From Lachnospiraceae bacterium (GTDB taxonomy: Bacteria; Bacillota; Clostridia; Lachnospirales; Lachnospiraceae), in assembly GCA_021769135.1 (NCBI GenBank), contig JAETTM010000005.1:43164-107163 (forward strand): 64,000 bases of DNA, written 5' to 3'. The translations under genes and the position numbers were made by a program. This document shows, piece by piece, positions 25,611-34,380 of the stretch. The notes below the pieces were generated by a model, which saw only the letters and a list, made by a program, of their open reading frames with translations, had not been told where the DNA came from and did not search any database. The first letter of the stretch is position 1; each line of letters opens with the position of its first letter.

Positions 25611-26176
25611 AAGAAGGGATAGGGATGTTTCCAAAGAACCTGAAAAGGATTATGAAAGAAAAAGGCATCACCGGCGCAGCGCTGGCGGAGGCGGCCGGGT
25701 TCAGCAAGGCGGCGGTCAGCCAGTACATACACGGGGTCAATGCCCCTTCCCAGGAGCGGGTGGAAGCCATGGCAGGAGTGCTGGGGGTATCGGTGGAAGA
25801 ACTGGTGGGCATGGACAGCCCGCCGGAACGGCCCACGGGCCCGCCGTACGGGTGTGCTATACAGCCGGCTTGGCCTGGGAAAACAACAATGACATGCCAG
25901 GAAGCCGCCGCCCTGCTGCACAAGCACCAGAGCTATATCAGGCAAGGGCTCCAGGAGGGCAGGCCGGGCTTCGAATTCGGGTCGGCGGTCAAGCTTTCCG
26001 GAAAATGGTCATACTGCATCTATGCAAGGAAGTTCACGGAAGTCACGGGGATTCCCGTGCCGGGAGTCATGGAAGGGGGTGAGGGGCATGGGGAAGATGA
26101 AGGCAAAACTGGCGGCATTCCTGCTTCTTTTGCTGGCGGCGGTGCCTGTGCAGGAAGCCCGGGCAGCATCCATTGA
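25607..26176 (+). CDS. XRE-family regulator with a second DNA-binding-like segment
   Basis: A 189-residue protein. Residues about 8-70 are an XRE helix-turn-helix (LKRIMKEKGITGAALAEAAG, then FSKAAVSQYIHG). Residues about 95-150 (MTCQEAAALLHKHQSYIRQG, then LSGKWSYCIYARKF) look like an excisionase/MerR-type winged helix. The C-terminal 30 residues are Gly-rich and are read from DNA that also encodes the start of the next gene (26088 onward), so they may be a non-functional extension. It could be an early activator or excisionase; neither is proven. Confidence 0.65.
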   Translation: MKEGIGMFPKNLKRIMKEKGITGAALAEAAGFSKAAVSQYIHGVNAPSQERVEAMAGVLGVSVEELVGMDSPPERPTGPPYGCAIQPAWPGKTTMTCQEAAALLHKHQSYIRQGLQEGRPGFEFGSAVKLSGKWSYCIYARKFTEVTGIPVPGVMEGGEGHGEDEGKTGGIPASFAGGGACAGSPGSIH

Positions 26177-26576
26177 AGTTCCGGAGGATATCCGGCAAAT
26201 ATCGGATGAGCTGGGCATGCGGTACAATATCTGCCCGGAATTGCTCCAGGCCGTGTGCTTCAAAGAAAGCAGCTTCGACCCGCATGCGGAAAATGGCGCA
26301 TGTGTCGGGGTTATGCAGATAAACCCGGGATGGCACAAGGAGAGGATGGAGCGGTTGGGCGTAAAGGATTTGACGGATACCAGGGGGAATATGCTGGTTG
26401 GGGCTGACTACCTGTCTGAACTGGCAAAGCAGTATGAGGACATCGGTATCGTGCTGATGGCATACAATGGTGATTCCAGCATATGGGATGTCATGGGCGG
26501 CACGGCGGGCATTTCCAGGTACGCCAGCGAAATACTCGCGATATCTGCGGAACTGGAAAGGGGGAACGGGAAATGA
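26088..26576 (+). CDS. Secreted lytic transglycosylase-like protein
   Basis: A 162-residue protein with a signal peptide (LAAFLLLLLAAVPVQEARAA, cleavage near residue 24). Its SLT-type domain contains the catalytic Glu in CFKESSFDPHAENGACVGVM, then QINPGWHKERM, and a later ADYLSELAKQY and MAYNGD. It would cut glycan strands outside the membrane. GGAAGGGGGTGAGGGGC precedes ATG 26088; a longer upstream frame lacks a site and a signal sequence. Its place in the early region, far from lysis and tail genes, is odd for a phage muramidase. The next gene start overlaps its stop (ATGA). Confidence 0.75.
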   Translation: MGKMKAKLAAFLLLLLAAVPVQEARAASIEVPEDIRQISDELGMRYNICPELLQAVCFKESSFDPHAENGACVGVMQINPGWHKERMERLGVKDLTDTRGNMLVGADYLSELAKQYEDIGIVLMAYNGDSSIWDVMGGTAGISRYASEILAISAELERGNGK

Positions 26577-26683
26577 CGGCGGACGATGGAAGGAACAATG
26601 GGGGATGGCTCTTGGCAGCGGGGGGTGCCCTGACGCTGGCAGCATTGCTGGCGGGGATGCTGTTCGGGAAGCCTATCATATGA
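26573..26683 (+). CDS. Small single-span membrane protein
   Basis: A 36-residue peptide starting inside the stop of the transglycosylase gene (ATGA). Residues 12-31 (WLLAAGGALTLAALLAGMLF) form one membrane helix. Coupled translation with a secreted murein hydrolase suggests they work together at the envelope, perhaps as anchor or small holin-like partner, but this is inference from position. Confidence 0.5.
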   Translation: MTADDGRNNGGWLLAAGGALTLAALLAGMLFGKPII

Positions 26684-26699
26684 AAGGAGGGGCAAAGGG

Positions 26700-26813
26700 A
26701 TGCAGTACAGAACTTGCCCATATTGCGGCGCAAGCCTTGACCCAGGGGAAATGTGCGACTGCATGGATGAAACGGATGAAACAGGGCAGGCCGATGACGG
26801 CGGCCAGGCCTAA
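26700..26813 (+). CDS. Small zinc-ribbon protein
   Basis: A 37-residue peptide: RTCPYCGASLDPGEMCDCMD forms a C-X2-C...C-X-C zinc knuckle, followed by an acidic tail. AAAGGAGGGG lies 7 nt before ATG. Such one-knuckle proteins recur before the DUF2800/DUF2815 genes in related phages. Function unknown. Confidence 0.6.
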   Translation: MQYRTCPYCGASLDPGEMCDCMDETDETGQADDGGQA

Positions 26814-26845
26814 GCATTAAGGAAGAGATAAAGGAGGATATACCA

Positions 26846-27364
26846 GTGAATGAATTCAAAATTAAAATCAGCATTGAGGGGATTAAGGAACTGACGGAAG
26901 CGGTGCTCGCATTGGCAGGGGCAGGGATAGAGAGCGGACAGGCTGTGCCTGCGGGAACGGCACCTGTACAGCCGGCACCCGCGCCGGTGTCTGCACAGCA
27001 GGCGGCAATGCCGATGCAGCAGATGGCCGCGCCGATGCAGCAGCAGGCACAGCCATGGAATATGCCGGCACCGGGGGCATCGTCCCAGGGCTGCGGGCAG
27101 CCGCCCCAGCAACAGGGTACGGCAATGGGCGCGGGCATGCAGCCCTTGCCGGGGCAGGCAGGCGTTCTGCCGACCACGGCGGTGCCACAGGAGTACACGA
27201 TTGAACAATTGCAGGTGGCGGCCGCCGGGCTTTCCAGCATGGGGAAGATGCCCCAGGTGGTTGGCATCCTGCAGCAGTTCGGGATCCAGGCGATGACGGA
27301 GCTGCCAAGGGAGCGGTACGGTGAGTTTGCCATTGCATTAAGAGAGGCGGGTGCGCAAATCTGA
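26846..27364 (+). CDS. Hypothetical protein with Pro/Gln/Met-rich linker
   Basis: A 172-residue protein. An N-terminal strand-helix (residues 1-30) and a C-terminal helical part (from about 115, TIEQLQVAAAGLSSMGKMPQ) are joined by a disordered linker of Pro, Gln, Ala and Met (residues about 40-110). AAGGAGG precedes the GTG or ATG at 26846. The stop overlaps the DUF2800 start (ATG 27364). The layout suggests a tether in the replication module, perhaps an ssDNA-binding partner. No family name is certain. Confidence 0.6.
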   Translation: MNEFKIKISIEGIKELTEAVLALAGAGIESGQAVPAGTAPVQPAPAPVSAQQAAMPMQQMAAPMQQQAQPWNMPAPGASSQGCGQPPQQQGTAMGAGMQPLPGQAGVLPTTAVPQEYTIEQLQVAAAGLSSMGKMPQVVGILQQFGIQAMTELPRERYGEFAIALREAGAQI

Positions 27365-28620
27365 TGGGGAAGAAGAACGAGGAAAGGGCACATGCGCTGC
27401 TGTCAGCGTCGAGTGCAAAGAAATGGATACACTGCCCCCCGTCGGCCAGGCTGGAAGACGGCATACCGGAAGAGGAATCCCCCTATGCAAAAGAGGGGTC
27501 GCTTGCCCACCAGTTCTGCGAACTGAAGCTGCAGAAGCTGTTCACGGACAAGAACATGACAACGAGGGCATATAAGGGGCGGCTGAAAAAACTGCAGCAG
27601 GACGGCTCCTATGCGCCGGAGATGGAAGGGTTTGCGGACGAATATGCGGACTACGTGTCCAGCATCGCATTCGGTTTCCCAGGCACGCCTTTCGTCGCGG
27701 TCGAAAAAAGGCTCGATTATAGCCCATGGGCCCCGGAAGGGTTCGGAACTGGCGACTGCGTCATCATCTACGGGAAGGACCTGCATATCATTGACTTTAA
27801 ATACGGCAAGGGGGTGCCGGTAAAGGCGGAAGGGAACTACCAGCTGGCGCTCTATGCCCTGGGGGCCTACCATGAGTTCGGCATGCTGTTCCCGGTGGAG
27901 GACGTGCACCTGCATATCTTCCAGCCGCGGATACCGAACAACTCATCCTGGAGCACCACGCTGAAAGAGCTGCTTGCCTGGGGGGAGGCCGTTGTGAAGC
28001 CTGCCGCCGAGAAGGCCTTCAAGGGAGAAGGGGAATTCCGCCCGGCAGACTACTGCAAAGGCGACGGGGAGAACTACTGCAAAAACGGGTTCTGCAAAGC
28101 CTACGGGAGATGCCGTGCCACCATGGAGAGGAACATGGGGCTTTTCAAGGAAGCCTGGGATGGGGGCCAGAACAGGAAGAAGCTGCCGCCCCTCATCTCC
28201 TGGGGGGAGGCCGGGGAACTGCTGAAAAAGGCCATGTTCCTAAAAGCCTGGGTGCAGGAGCTGGAAAACGCCGCCTTGAACGAAATCGTGTCGGGAGGGG
28301 AAGTGCCCGGCTGGAAGGCCGTCGAGGGGCGGAGCAACCGGAAGCTTTCCGATGCCGATGCGGCATTCGCGGAACTGGCCCAAGCGGGGTACGAAGAGGC
28401 CGTCCTATATAAAAGGGAGCCCATAGCGCTGGGGGAACTGGAAAAAATAGTGGACAAGGAACATAGGCAGGGCATCCTGTCAAAATACATTATAAAGCCG
28501 CAGGGGAAGCCCACCCTGGCACCGGAGGACGATGCAAGGCCTGTAATGGAACTCCGGAGGGTGTCGGCAGAAGAAGCCTTTGGCGGAGAAAACGCATATC
28601 CAGGCAAAGGAGGGAAATGA
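27364..28620 (+). CDS. DUF2800 protein, PD-(D/E)XK nuclease-like
   Basis: A 418-residue protein matching the DUF2800 pattern. N-terminal LSASSAKKWIHCPPSARLE is followed by EGSLAHQFCELKL, a motif like the Cas4/RecB nuclease entry. VIIYGKDLHIIDFKYGKG with the D...K pair follows, then a QLALYALGA helix. This is the PD-(D/E)XK core (residues about 20-180). A cysteine set (YCKGDGENYCKNGFCKAYG) near residue 230 may bind an iron-sulfur cluster as in Cas4 and AddB. It probably processes DNA ends during phage replication or recombination. It is translationally coupled to its upstream neighbour. Confidence 0.85.
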   Translation: MGKKNEERAHALLSASSAKKWIHCPPSARLEDGIPEEESPYAKEGSLAHQFCELKLQKLFTDKNMTTRAYKGRLKKLQQDGSYAPEMEGFADEYADYVSSIAFGFPGTPFVAVEKRLDYSPWAPEGFGTGDCVIIYGKDLHIIDFKYGKGVPVKAEGNYQLALYALGAYHEFGMLFPVEDVHLHIFQPRIPNNSSWSTTLKELLAWGEAVVKPAAEKAFKGEGEFRPADYCKGDGENYCKNGFCKAYGRCRATMERNMGLFKEAWDGGQNRKKLPPLISWGEAGELLKKAMFLKAWVQELENAALNEIVSGGEVPGWKAVEGRSNRKLSDADAAFAELAQAGYEEAVLYKREPIALGELEKIVDKEHRQGILSKYIIKPQGKPTLAPEDDARPVMELRRVSAEEAFGGENAYPGKGGK

Positions 28621-28621
28621 T

Positions 28622-29368
28622 ATGGCGATTACAACAGGTGTAGTGAGGGCAAGCTATGTGAACATATTCCAGCCGCGGGCATCGCAGAACGGCGGCGACC
28701 CCAAATATTCCGTGACGCTGCTGATACCGAAGAACGATACGGCGACAATCAACAGCATCTATGCGGAAATAGAAAAAGCGAAGCAGGAAGGGGCGCAGAG
28801 GGTATTCGGGGGGAGCATCCCGCCCATGTGCAAAATCCCGCTTTATGACGGCGATGGGGTAAGGCCGTCCGGGGAGCCCTTCGGGGAAGAATGCCGGGGG
28901 CATCTGGTAATGACGGCATCCGCAAAGCAGCAGCCGGTCATTGTGGACATGGGCCTGCAAAACATCATCAACCCTGCAGACATATACAGCGGATGCTACA
29001 TCAGGGCGAACATCAGTTTTTTTGCATATAATACAAACGGCAACAAGGGGATTGGGTGCGGCCTGAACTGCGTGCAGAAGTATGAGGACGGGGAGCCGCT
29101 GACGGCCAGGGTATCCGCGGAAGAGGCTTTCGGCGGGAGCAATGCCCTTGGGGCCACGCCGGGGCAAGGCTGGGCGCCAGGGCAGCCCATGCAGATGCCG
29201 GGGCAAGGGGCATACCCGCAGCAGCCGATAACGTACCACCAACAAATGCCGGCAGCATATCCGCAGCAAATGGCCGCGCCGGCACCGTACATTCAGCCGC
29301 CTGCCCAGCAGATTGACCCGATTACGGGCAGGCCGATGCTCACAGGGGGAGTGATGGGATTGCAATGA
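28622..29368 (+). CDS. DUF2815 family, probable phage ssDNA-binding protein
   Basis: A 248-residue protein started at ATG 28622 with GGAGGGAAATG upstream. The first 170 residues follow the DUF2815 pattern (VRASYVNIFQPRASQNGGDP then KYSVTLLIPKND, later GHLVMTASAKQQPVIVD). I take these as an OB-fold ssDNA-binding protein related to phage recombination/replication modules. The C-terminus is a Pro/Gln/Met-rich disordered tail (residues about 180-235), like SSB tails that recruit partners. It overlaps the DNA polymerase start by 4 bp. Confidence 0.8.
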   Translation: MAITTGVVRASYVNIFQPRASQNGGDPKYSVTLLIPKNDTATINSIYAEIEKAKQEGAQRVFGGSIPPMCKIPLYDGDGVRPSGEPFGEECRGHLVMTASAKQQPVIVDMGLQNIINPADIYSGCYIRANISFFAYNTNGNKGIGCGLNCVQKYEDGEPLTARVSAEEAFGGSNALGATPGQGWAPGQPMQMPGQGAYPQQPITYHQQMPAAYPQQMAAPAPYIQPPAQQIDPITGRPMLTGGVMGLQ

Positions 29369-31329
29369 GGACCCTCCATATAGACCTTGAAACCTATTCG
29401 GATATTGACATTGCGAAAGCCGGCCTATACAAGTATGTGCAGTCGCCGGCCTTCGAAATCCTTCTATTTGCCTATTCCTATGATTACGGGCCGGTCCAGG
29501 TCATTGACCTGGCGGCAGGGGAACAGGTGCCCGCCATGGTTGTGGGTGACCTGGGGGACCCGGCGGTGGGAAAGGTGGCCCACAATGCGGCCTTTGAGAT
29601 AAACTGCCTGAAAAAGTATTTCCATACGGAGGCATGCCAGTGGCATTGTACCATGGTGCATGCGTACTACTGTGGGCTCCCAGGCCAGCTTGGGCAGCTG
29701 GGGAAGGCATTGGGGCTGCCGGAAAGCCGCCAGAAGATGGCGGTGGGGCGGCAGCTTATCAAATACTTCTGCGTGCCTTGTACGCCCACAAAAGGCAACT
29801 ACGGGAGGACGAGGAACCGCTGGTACCATGACAGGGAGAAATGGGGCCTGTTCAAATCCTACTGTGCCAGGGATGTGGAAACGGAAATGGAGGTACATAG
29901 GATATTGGTCCAGCACCCGTTCCCGGAAGCGGAACATTTCAACTGGGTGCTGGATCAGGAAATCAACCAGGGCGGCGTGGCGGTGGACCAGGATCTGGTC
30001 CGCGGCGCACTGGACATCTCCCGCAGGATGCAGGGCGAACTGTCCGGCAGGGCGAGGGAGCTTACGGGGCTGGGCAACCCCAACAGCGTTGCGCAGCTGA
30101 AGCAGTGGATCAGGGATAACTCCAGCCTGGAATTGGAAGACCTGAAGAAGCAGACGGTGGCGGAAGTGCTGGCGGGCAAGTCGGGCGACGGGCTCGTCAG
30201 GGAAGTGCTCCGGATAAGGAAGGAGCTGGGGAAGACGTCGGTAAAGAAATACGAGGCCATGGAGGCATGCATGTGCGGCGACGGGCGCATCAGGGGGCTC
30301 CTGCAGTTCTACGGGGCCAACCGGACAGGGCGCTGGGCGGGGAGGCTGGTACAGGTGCAGAACCTCCCGAGGAACTACATAGGAACGCTGGATACGGCAA
30401 GGGAGCTGGTGAAGAAAAGGCAGACTGATGCCCTTAGGGCCATCTATGGGAACGTGCCTGATACCCTCTCGCAGCTGATACGCACCGCGTTCATCCCCGG
30501 GGAGGGCAAACGGTTCCTGGTAGCGGACTTTTCGGCCATAGAGGCCAGGGTGCTTTCGTGGCTGGCGGGCGAACAGTGGCGGCTTGACGTGTTCAGGACC
30601 CATGGGAAAATATACGAGGCTTCCGCTTCAGCCATGTTCGGCGTGGACATCGGCCTGATAAAAAAAGGGAACCCTGAATATGCGCTCCGGGGCAAGGGGA
30701 AGATAGCGGAGCTGGCTCTGGGCTACCAGGGGGGCAAAGGCTCCCTGGTCTCCATGGGGGCGCTGGGCATGGGGCTGGCCGAGGAAGAGCTCCCCGACAT
30801 CGTAAGGCGGTGGAGGGGGAGCAACCGGCGTATCGTGGACTTCTGGTATACCGTGGAACAATACGCGCTGGATACCGTGAAGCACGGCACGGCCGGGTAT
30901 ATGCCGTGCGGCATCGCCTTTGGCCGGGATGAGGACTATTTTTACATCGTGCTGCCATGCGGGCGGAGGCTCTACTATTATAAGCCGGAGGTGCGCGTGA
31001 ACGAACTTGGCAGGGATGCGGTCCATTTCATGGGCGTCAACCAGAAGACGAAGAAATGGGAAGCCATAGCGACCTATGGCGGGAAGCTTGTGGAGAACAT
31101 CGTGCAGGCGGTGGCGCGTGACCTGCTGGCCAATTCCCTGATGAACCTGTACCGTGCAGGGTTCAAAATACGCTTCCACATCCATGACGAGGTGATATTG
31201 GAAGAGCCCGAAGGCTCCGGCAGGACGCTGGAAGAGGCAATAGGCGTCATGTGCCGGCTCCCCGGGTGGGCGGAAGGGCTGCCCCTGGACGCGGACGGGT
31301 TTGAAGCCCATTATTATAAGAAGGATTAG
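29365..31329 (+). CDS. Phage DNA polymerase, family A
   Basis: A 654-residue replicative polymerase. The N-terminal 3'-5' exonuclease domain starts HIDLETYSD (Asp and Glu metal ligands) and continues VGKVAHNAAFEINCL and YCARDVETEM. The polymerase motif A is ADFSAIEARVLSWLAGE (about residue 388), motif B includes GKGKIAELALGYQGGKG, and motif C is HIHDEVILEEPEG (about residue 608). It copies phage DNA and proofreads. No 5'-3' exonuclease domain is present. ATGA overlap couples it to DUF2815; the helicase-primase gene follows 11 bp later. Confidence 0.93.
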   Translation: MRTLHIDLETYSDIDIAKAGLYKYVQSPAFEILLFAYSYDYGPVQVIDLAAGEQVPAMVVGDLGDPAVGKVAHNAAFEINCLKKYFHTEACQWHCTMVHAYYCGLPGQLGQLGKALGLPESRQKMAVGRQLIKYFCVPCTPTKGNYGRTRNRWYHDREKWGLFKSYCARDVETEMEVHRILVQHPFPEAEHFNWVLDQEINQGGVAVDQDLVRGALDISRRMQGELSGRARELTGLGNPNSVAQLKQWIRDNSSLELEDLKKQTVAEVLAGKSGDGLVREVLRIRKELGKTSVKKYEAMEACMCGDGRIRGLLQFYGANRTGRWAGRLVQVQNLPRNYIGTLDTARELVKKRQTDALRAIYGNVPDTLSQLIRTAFIPGEGKRFLVADFSAIEARVLSWLAGEQWRLDVFRTHGKIYEASASAMFGVDIGLIKKGNPEYALRGKGKIAELALGYQGGKGSLVSMGALGMGLAEEELPDIVRRWRGSNRRIVDFWYTVEQYALDTVKHGTAGYMPCGIAFGRDEDYFYIVLPCGRRLYYYKPEVRVNELGRDAVHFMGVNQKTKKWEAIATYGGKLVENIVQAVARDLLANSLMNLYRAGFKIRFHIHDEVILEEPEGSGRTLEEAIGVMCRLPGWAEGLPLDADGFEAHYYKKD

Positions 31330-31340
31330 GAGGGGGAGGC

Positions 31341-33776
31341 ATGTTGCAGAACAACAGGCTTATAAGGATTACAACGGGGGCGAGCAGGAAGGCGACCGCC
31401 TGGGTCGGCCAGGAGCTGTACTGGTCGGATTTCCTGCAGAGGCTTTCGCAGCCGGTGAGGACGCAGGAAAGCCTGGGGGAGTACAAGGCGCTCCCCAGGC
31501 CGGAGCAGGACAGGCTGAAAGACGTGGGGGGCTATGTGGGGGGCACCCTGAAAGGGCCGCGCCGCAAAAACGAGAACGCCGGGGAGCGCGACCTCATTAC
31601 CCTGGACGCGGACACGATTGAGCCGGGCGGCACCCAGAGGGTGCTCAACACGGTGGCTGCGATGGGGTGCGCCTATGCCGTATATTCCACAAGGAAGCAC
31701 GAGGGCGCCGCGCCGCGGCTGCGCATCATCATACCGCTGGACGGGCCGTGCTCCGCGGACGAATACGAGCCCATAGCCCGCAAGGCGGCAAGCTTCATCG
31801 GGATGCAGATTTTCGACCCGACGACCTTCGAGCCGGTCAGGCTGATGTACTGGCCCAGCTGCAGCCGCGACAGCGAGTACGTTTTTGCATACGAGGACAA
31901 GCCGTTCCTTTCCCGCAGCGGGATGCTGGGGTACTACCGCGACTGGCGGGATGTGTCGGAATGGCCGGAAGTGCCGGGCGCGGCAAAGGTGCGCGACCGG
32001 TCGGCGAGGAAGCAGGGCGACCCGCTGGGGAAAAAGGGGATTGTGGGGGCGTTCTGCAGGAGCTTCACCATAGAAGAGGCGATGGGGCAGTTCATACCGG
32101 GCACCTACGAGCCTTGCGCCGAGCCGGGCCGGTTCACGTTCGTGGAAGGGAGCACGGTGGGAGGGGCGGTCCTCTACGAGGGCGGGAAGTTCCTGTACAG
32201 CCACCATGCCACGGACCCTTGTTCCGGCAGGCTGGTCAACGCCTTCGACATGGTAAGGCTGCACCTGTTCGGCAGTGAGGACGATGGGGCGAAGCCGGAC
32301 ACGCCGGCTGCCAATATGCCCTCATTCCGGAAGATGTGCGAATTCGCGTCGGAAATCCCCGCCATAGCGGACGCGATGGCCAAGGAGCGGTACGAGGCGG
32401 CGGCAAGCAGCTTTTCAGGGGGCCTTCCCGCCGGCCAGGCGCAGGGGGATGCCGGGTGGGTGCTGAAGCTGCAGGCGAACCCGAAGACGGGTGCGCCGCT
32501 GAATACCATCCAGAACGTGCAGATTATATTGGAAAATGACCCCCTGCTGAAAGGGCGCATATACCATGACGAGATGGCCGACAGGCCGATGGTGTCTGCA
32601 CCGCTGCCCTGGGAGCCGCAAAGCGGCCCCTACGTGGAAAGGCAATGGGAGGACGAGGACGATTCCGGGCTCCGGGGCTACCTGGAGGCGGTCTACCAGA
32701 TAACCGGGAAAGAAAAAGTAGCCGACGGGTTCGCGGTGTTCGCCATGAACCACAGGGTACATAAGCTGAAGGACTACCTGGCCGGCCTGGCCTGGGATGG
32801 GGTGCCCCGAGTGGACACCCTCCTGGTGGACTATTTCGGGGCGGAGGACAACGCCTATACCAGGGAGGCCATACGCAAGACCCTGGTGGGGGCCGTGGCG
32901 CGGGTATTCAGCCCCGGCGTCAAGTTCGACACGATGCTTATCCTGGCCGGGCGGCAGGGGATAGGGAAGAGCTCCTTCTTCCGCTTCCTGGGCATGGGCT
33001 GGTATTCCGACTCCCTGTGCACCTTCGAGGGGAAGGACGCGGCGGAGCTCCTGCAGGGCTACTGGATTATAGAGGCCGGGGAGCTGAACGGCATGACGAA
33101 ATCCGAGATGAATACCGTCAAGCAATTTTTGAGCAAATGCGATGACGTGTACCGGGCGGCATATGGCAAGCGGACGGTGAAGCACCCAAGGCAGTGCATC
33201 ATAGTGGGAACAACCAACGAGTCGGAATTCCTGAAGGACTATACGGGCAACCGCCGGTTCTGGCCGGTGGACTTGTCGGGGAACAGCTGCAAGCACGTGA
33301 GGCGCGACATGCCCGCGGAGGTGGCCCAGATATGGGCGGAGGCCGTGGCGCTTTACCGGCTGGGGGAGCCCCTGATATTGTCGCCGGGGGCGGAAAAAAT
33401 GGCCGAGAATGCGCAGGAGGTGCACCGGGAGGCATCCTACTCCGAAGGGGCTATTGTGGAGTTCCTGGGGAGGAAGGTGCCCAAGGACTGGTACAGGCGG
33501 AGCATGTACGAGCGGAGGGCGTGGCTGGATTCCGAATTCGACCAGAAGCAGGCGGACGAAAGCCAGCTGATGTACAGGGACCGGATATGCGCATGGGAAA
33601 TATGGAACGAGTGCTTCAAGATGCCGGGGTACAACCGGATGAGGAAGTCGGACTCCAAGGAAATCAATGGCATACTGGAAAGGCTGCCGGGGTGGGAAAG
33701 GCAAAAAAGCCCATTGCGTTTCGGGGGCGAGTACGGTTCGCAAAGGGGATTCCAGAGGGCAACATCCGGCGTGTAA
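31341..33776 (+). CDS. VapE-type primase/helicase
   Basis: An 811-residue protein. The N-terminal half (to about residue 300) resembles primase-polymerase domains: ERDLITLDADTIE with acidic metal ligands, then APRLRIIIPLDGP. The C-terminal half is the virulence-associated E P-loop ATPase: Walker A AGRQGIGKSSFFRFLG (about residue 537), WIIEAGELNGMTKSEMNTVK as Walker B region, IIVGTTNESEFLKDYTGNRR as sensor. It would prime and unwind at the phage origin. The iteron-like gap that follows fits. AGGAGGGGGAGG precedes the ATG. Confidence 0.9.
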   Translation: MLQNNRLIRITTGASRKATAWVGQELYWSDFLQRLSQPVRTQESLGEYKALPRPEQDRLKDVGGYVGGTLKGPRRKNENAGERDLITLDADTIEPGGTQRVLNTVAAMGCAYAVYSTRKHEGAAPRLRIIIPLDGPCSADEYEPIARKAASFIGMQIFDPTTFEPVRLMYWPSCSRDSEYVFAYEDKPFLSRSGMLGYYRDWRDVSEWPEVPGAAKVRDRSARKQGDPLGKKGIVGAFCRSFTIEEAMGQFIPGTYEPCAEPGRFTFVEGSTVGGAVLYEGGKFLYSHHATDPCSGRLVNAFDMVRLHLFGSEDDGAKPDTPAANMPSFRKMCEFASEIPAIADAMAKERYEAAASSFSGGLPAGQAQGDAGWVLKLQANPKTGAPLNTIQNVQIILENDPLLKGRIYHDEMADRPMVSAPLPWEPQSGPYVERQWEDEDDSGLRGYLEAVYQITGKEKVADGFAVFAMNHRVHKLKDYLAGLAWDGVPRVDTLLVDYFGAEDNAYTREAIRKTLVGAVARVFSPGVKFDTMLILAGRQGIGKSSFFRFLGMGWYSDSLCTFEGKDAAELLQGYWIIEAGELNGMTKSEMNTVKQFLSKCDDVYRAAYGKRTVKHPRQCIIVGTTNESEFLKDYTGNRRFWPVDLSGNSCKHVRRDMPAEVAQIWAEAVALYRLGEPLILSPGAEKMAENAQEVHREASYSEGAIVEFLGRKVPKDWYRRSMYERRAWLDSEFDQKQADESQLMYRDRICAWEIWNECFKMPGYNRMRKSDSKEINGILERLPGWERQKSPLRFGGEYGSQRGFQRATSGV

Positions 33777-33990
33777 ACAAATTATTGGGCGAAAAGAGTT
33801 TACAAGGGGGCTGTAAACGTGCAAACAGGGAAAAACATTTGCATGTTAACGCCGGAAGGCCGATAAATACGGGTAGAAAAGGGATTTATAAACATGTAAA
33901 CATTATTACTTATATAAATAAAAAATAAAGGGAAATAAGGGGTATATATACCCTTGTACCCTTGATATAGGGTATATATATAGGAAAAAA
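33772..33990. other. Candidate phage replication origin (iterons and AT-rich palindromes)
   Basis: TGTAAAC occurs at 33772, 33812 and 33895 and inverted at 33798, with degenerate copies between. Then comes an AT-rich tract (33901-33940) and GGGTATATATACCC, a perfect 14-bp palindrome, followed by a second GGGTATATATATA. The space between the primase/helicase and VRR-NUC genes has no reading frame. Iterons beside a helicase-primase gene and an easily melted tract are origin-like. This is pattern only. Confidence 0.4.
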
Positions 33991-34017
33991 TATCGGAATG
34001 TCGCAGGAGGGCAAAGC

Positions 34018-34380
34018 ATGAGAGAGAGCGAACTGGAAAAAAAATTTTGCAGGCTTGCCGCGCAGGCAGGCGGCAGGGCGTACAAGTTTGTGTCGCCGGG
34101 GTGCGCAGGCGTGCCTGACCGCATCGTGGTCCTCCCTGGCGGGCGGGTGGGCTTCGTGGAGCTGAAGCGCGAGGGCGAAATGCCGAGGAAGCTGCAGCAG
34201 TTCCGCCGGGCCGAGCTGGAAAGGCTGGGATGCTACACGGCGGTAGTGGACAGCGTGGAGGGCGCGGAGGCCGCCATACGGGGGCTGGCCAGGCAGGGCC
34301 CGCAGGCGCCGGCGCGTGACAGGCTGTTCCTGGAGATGGTGAACCAGGCGCCGGGGCGGGCAGGGGGTGTGCTGCCATGA
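34018..34380 (+). CDS. VRR-NUC domain nuclease
   Basis: A 120-residue protein with the VRR-NUC (FAN1/PD-(D/E)XK) pattern over residues 1-95: MRESELEKKFCRLA, then SPGCAGVPDRIVVLPGGRVG with the catalytic Asp, FVELKREGEMPRKLQQFR with E-x-K, and helix RAELERLG. It is a single-domain structure-selective nuclease and is typically found next to a SNF2 helicase in phages, as here (4-bp overlap). It likely resolves branched DNA in replication or packaging. GCAGGAGGG precedes the ATG. Confidence 0.88.
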   Translation: MRESELEKKFCRLAAQAGGRAYKFVSPGCAGVPDRIVVLPGGRVGFVELKREGEMPRKLQQFRRAELERLGCYTAVVDSVEGAEAAIRGLARQGPQAPARDRLFLEMVNQAPGRAGGVLP

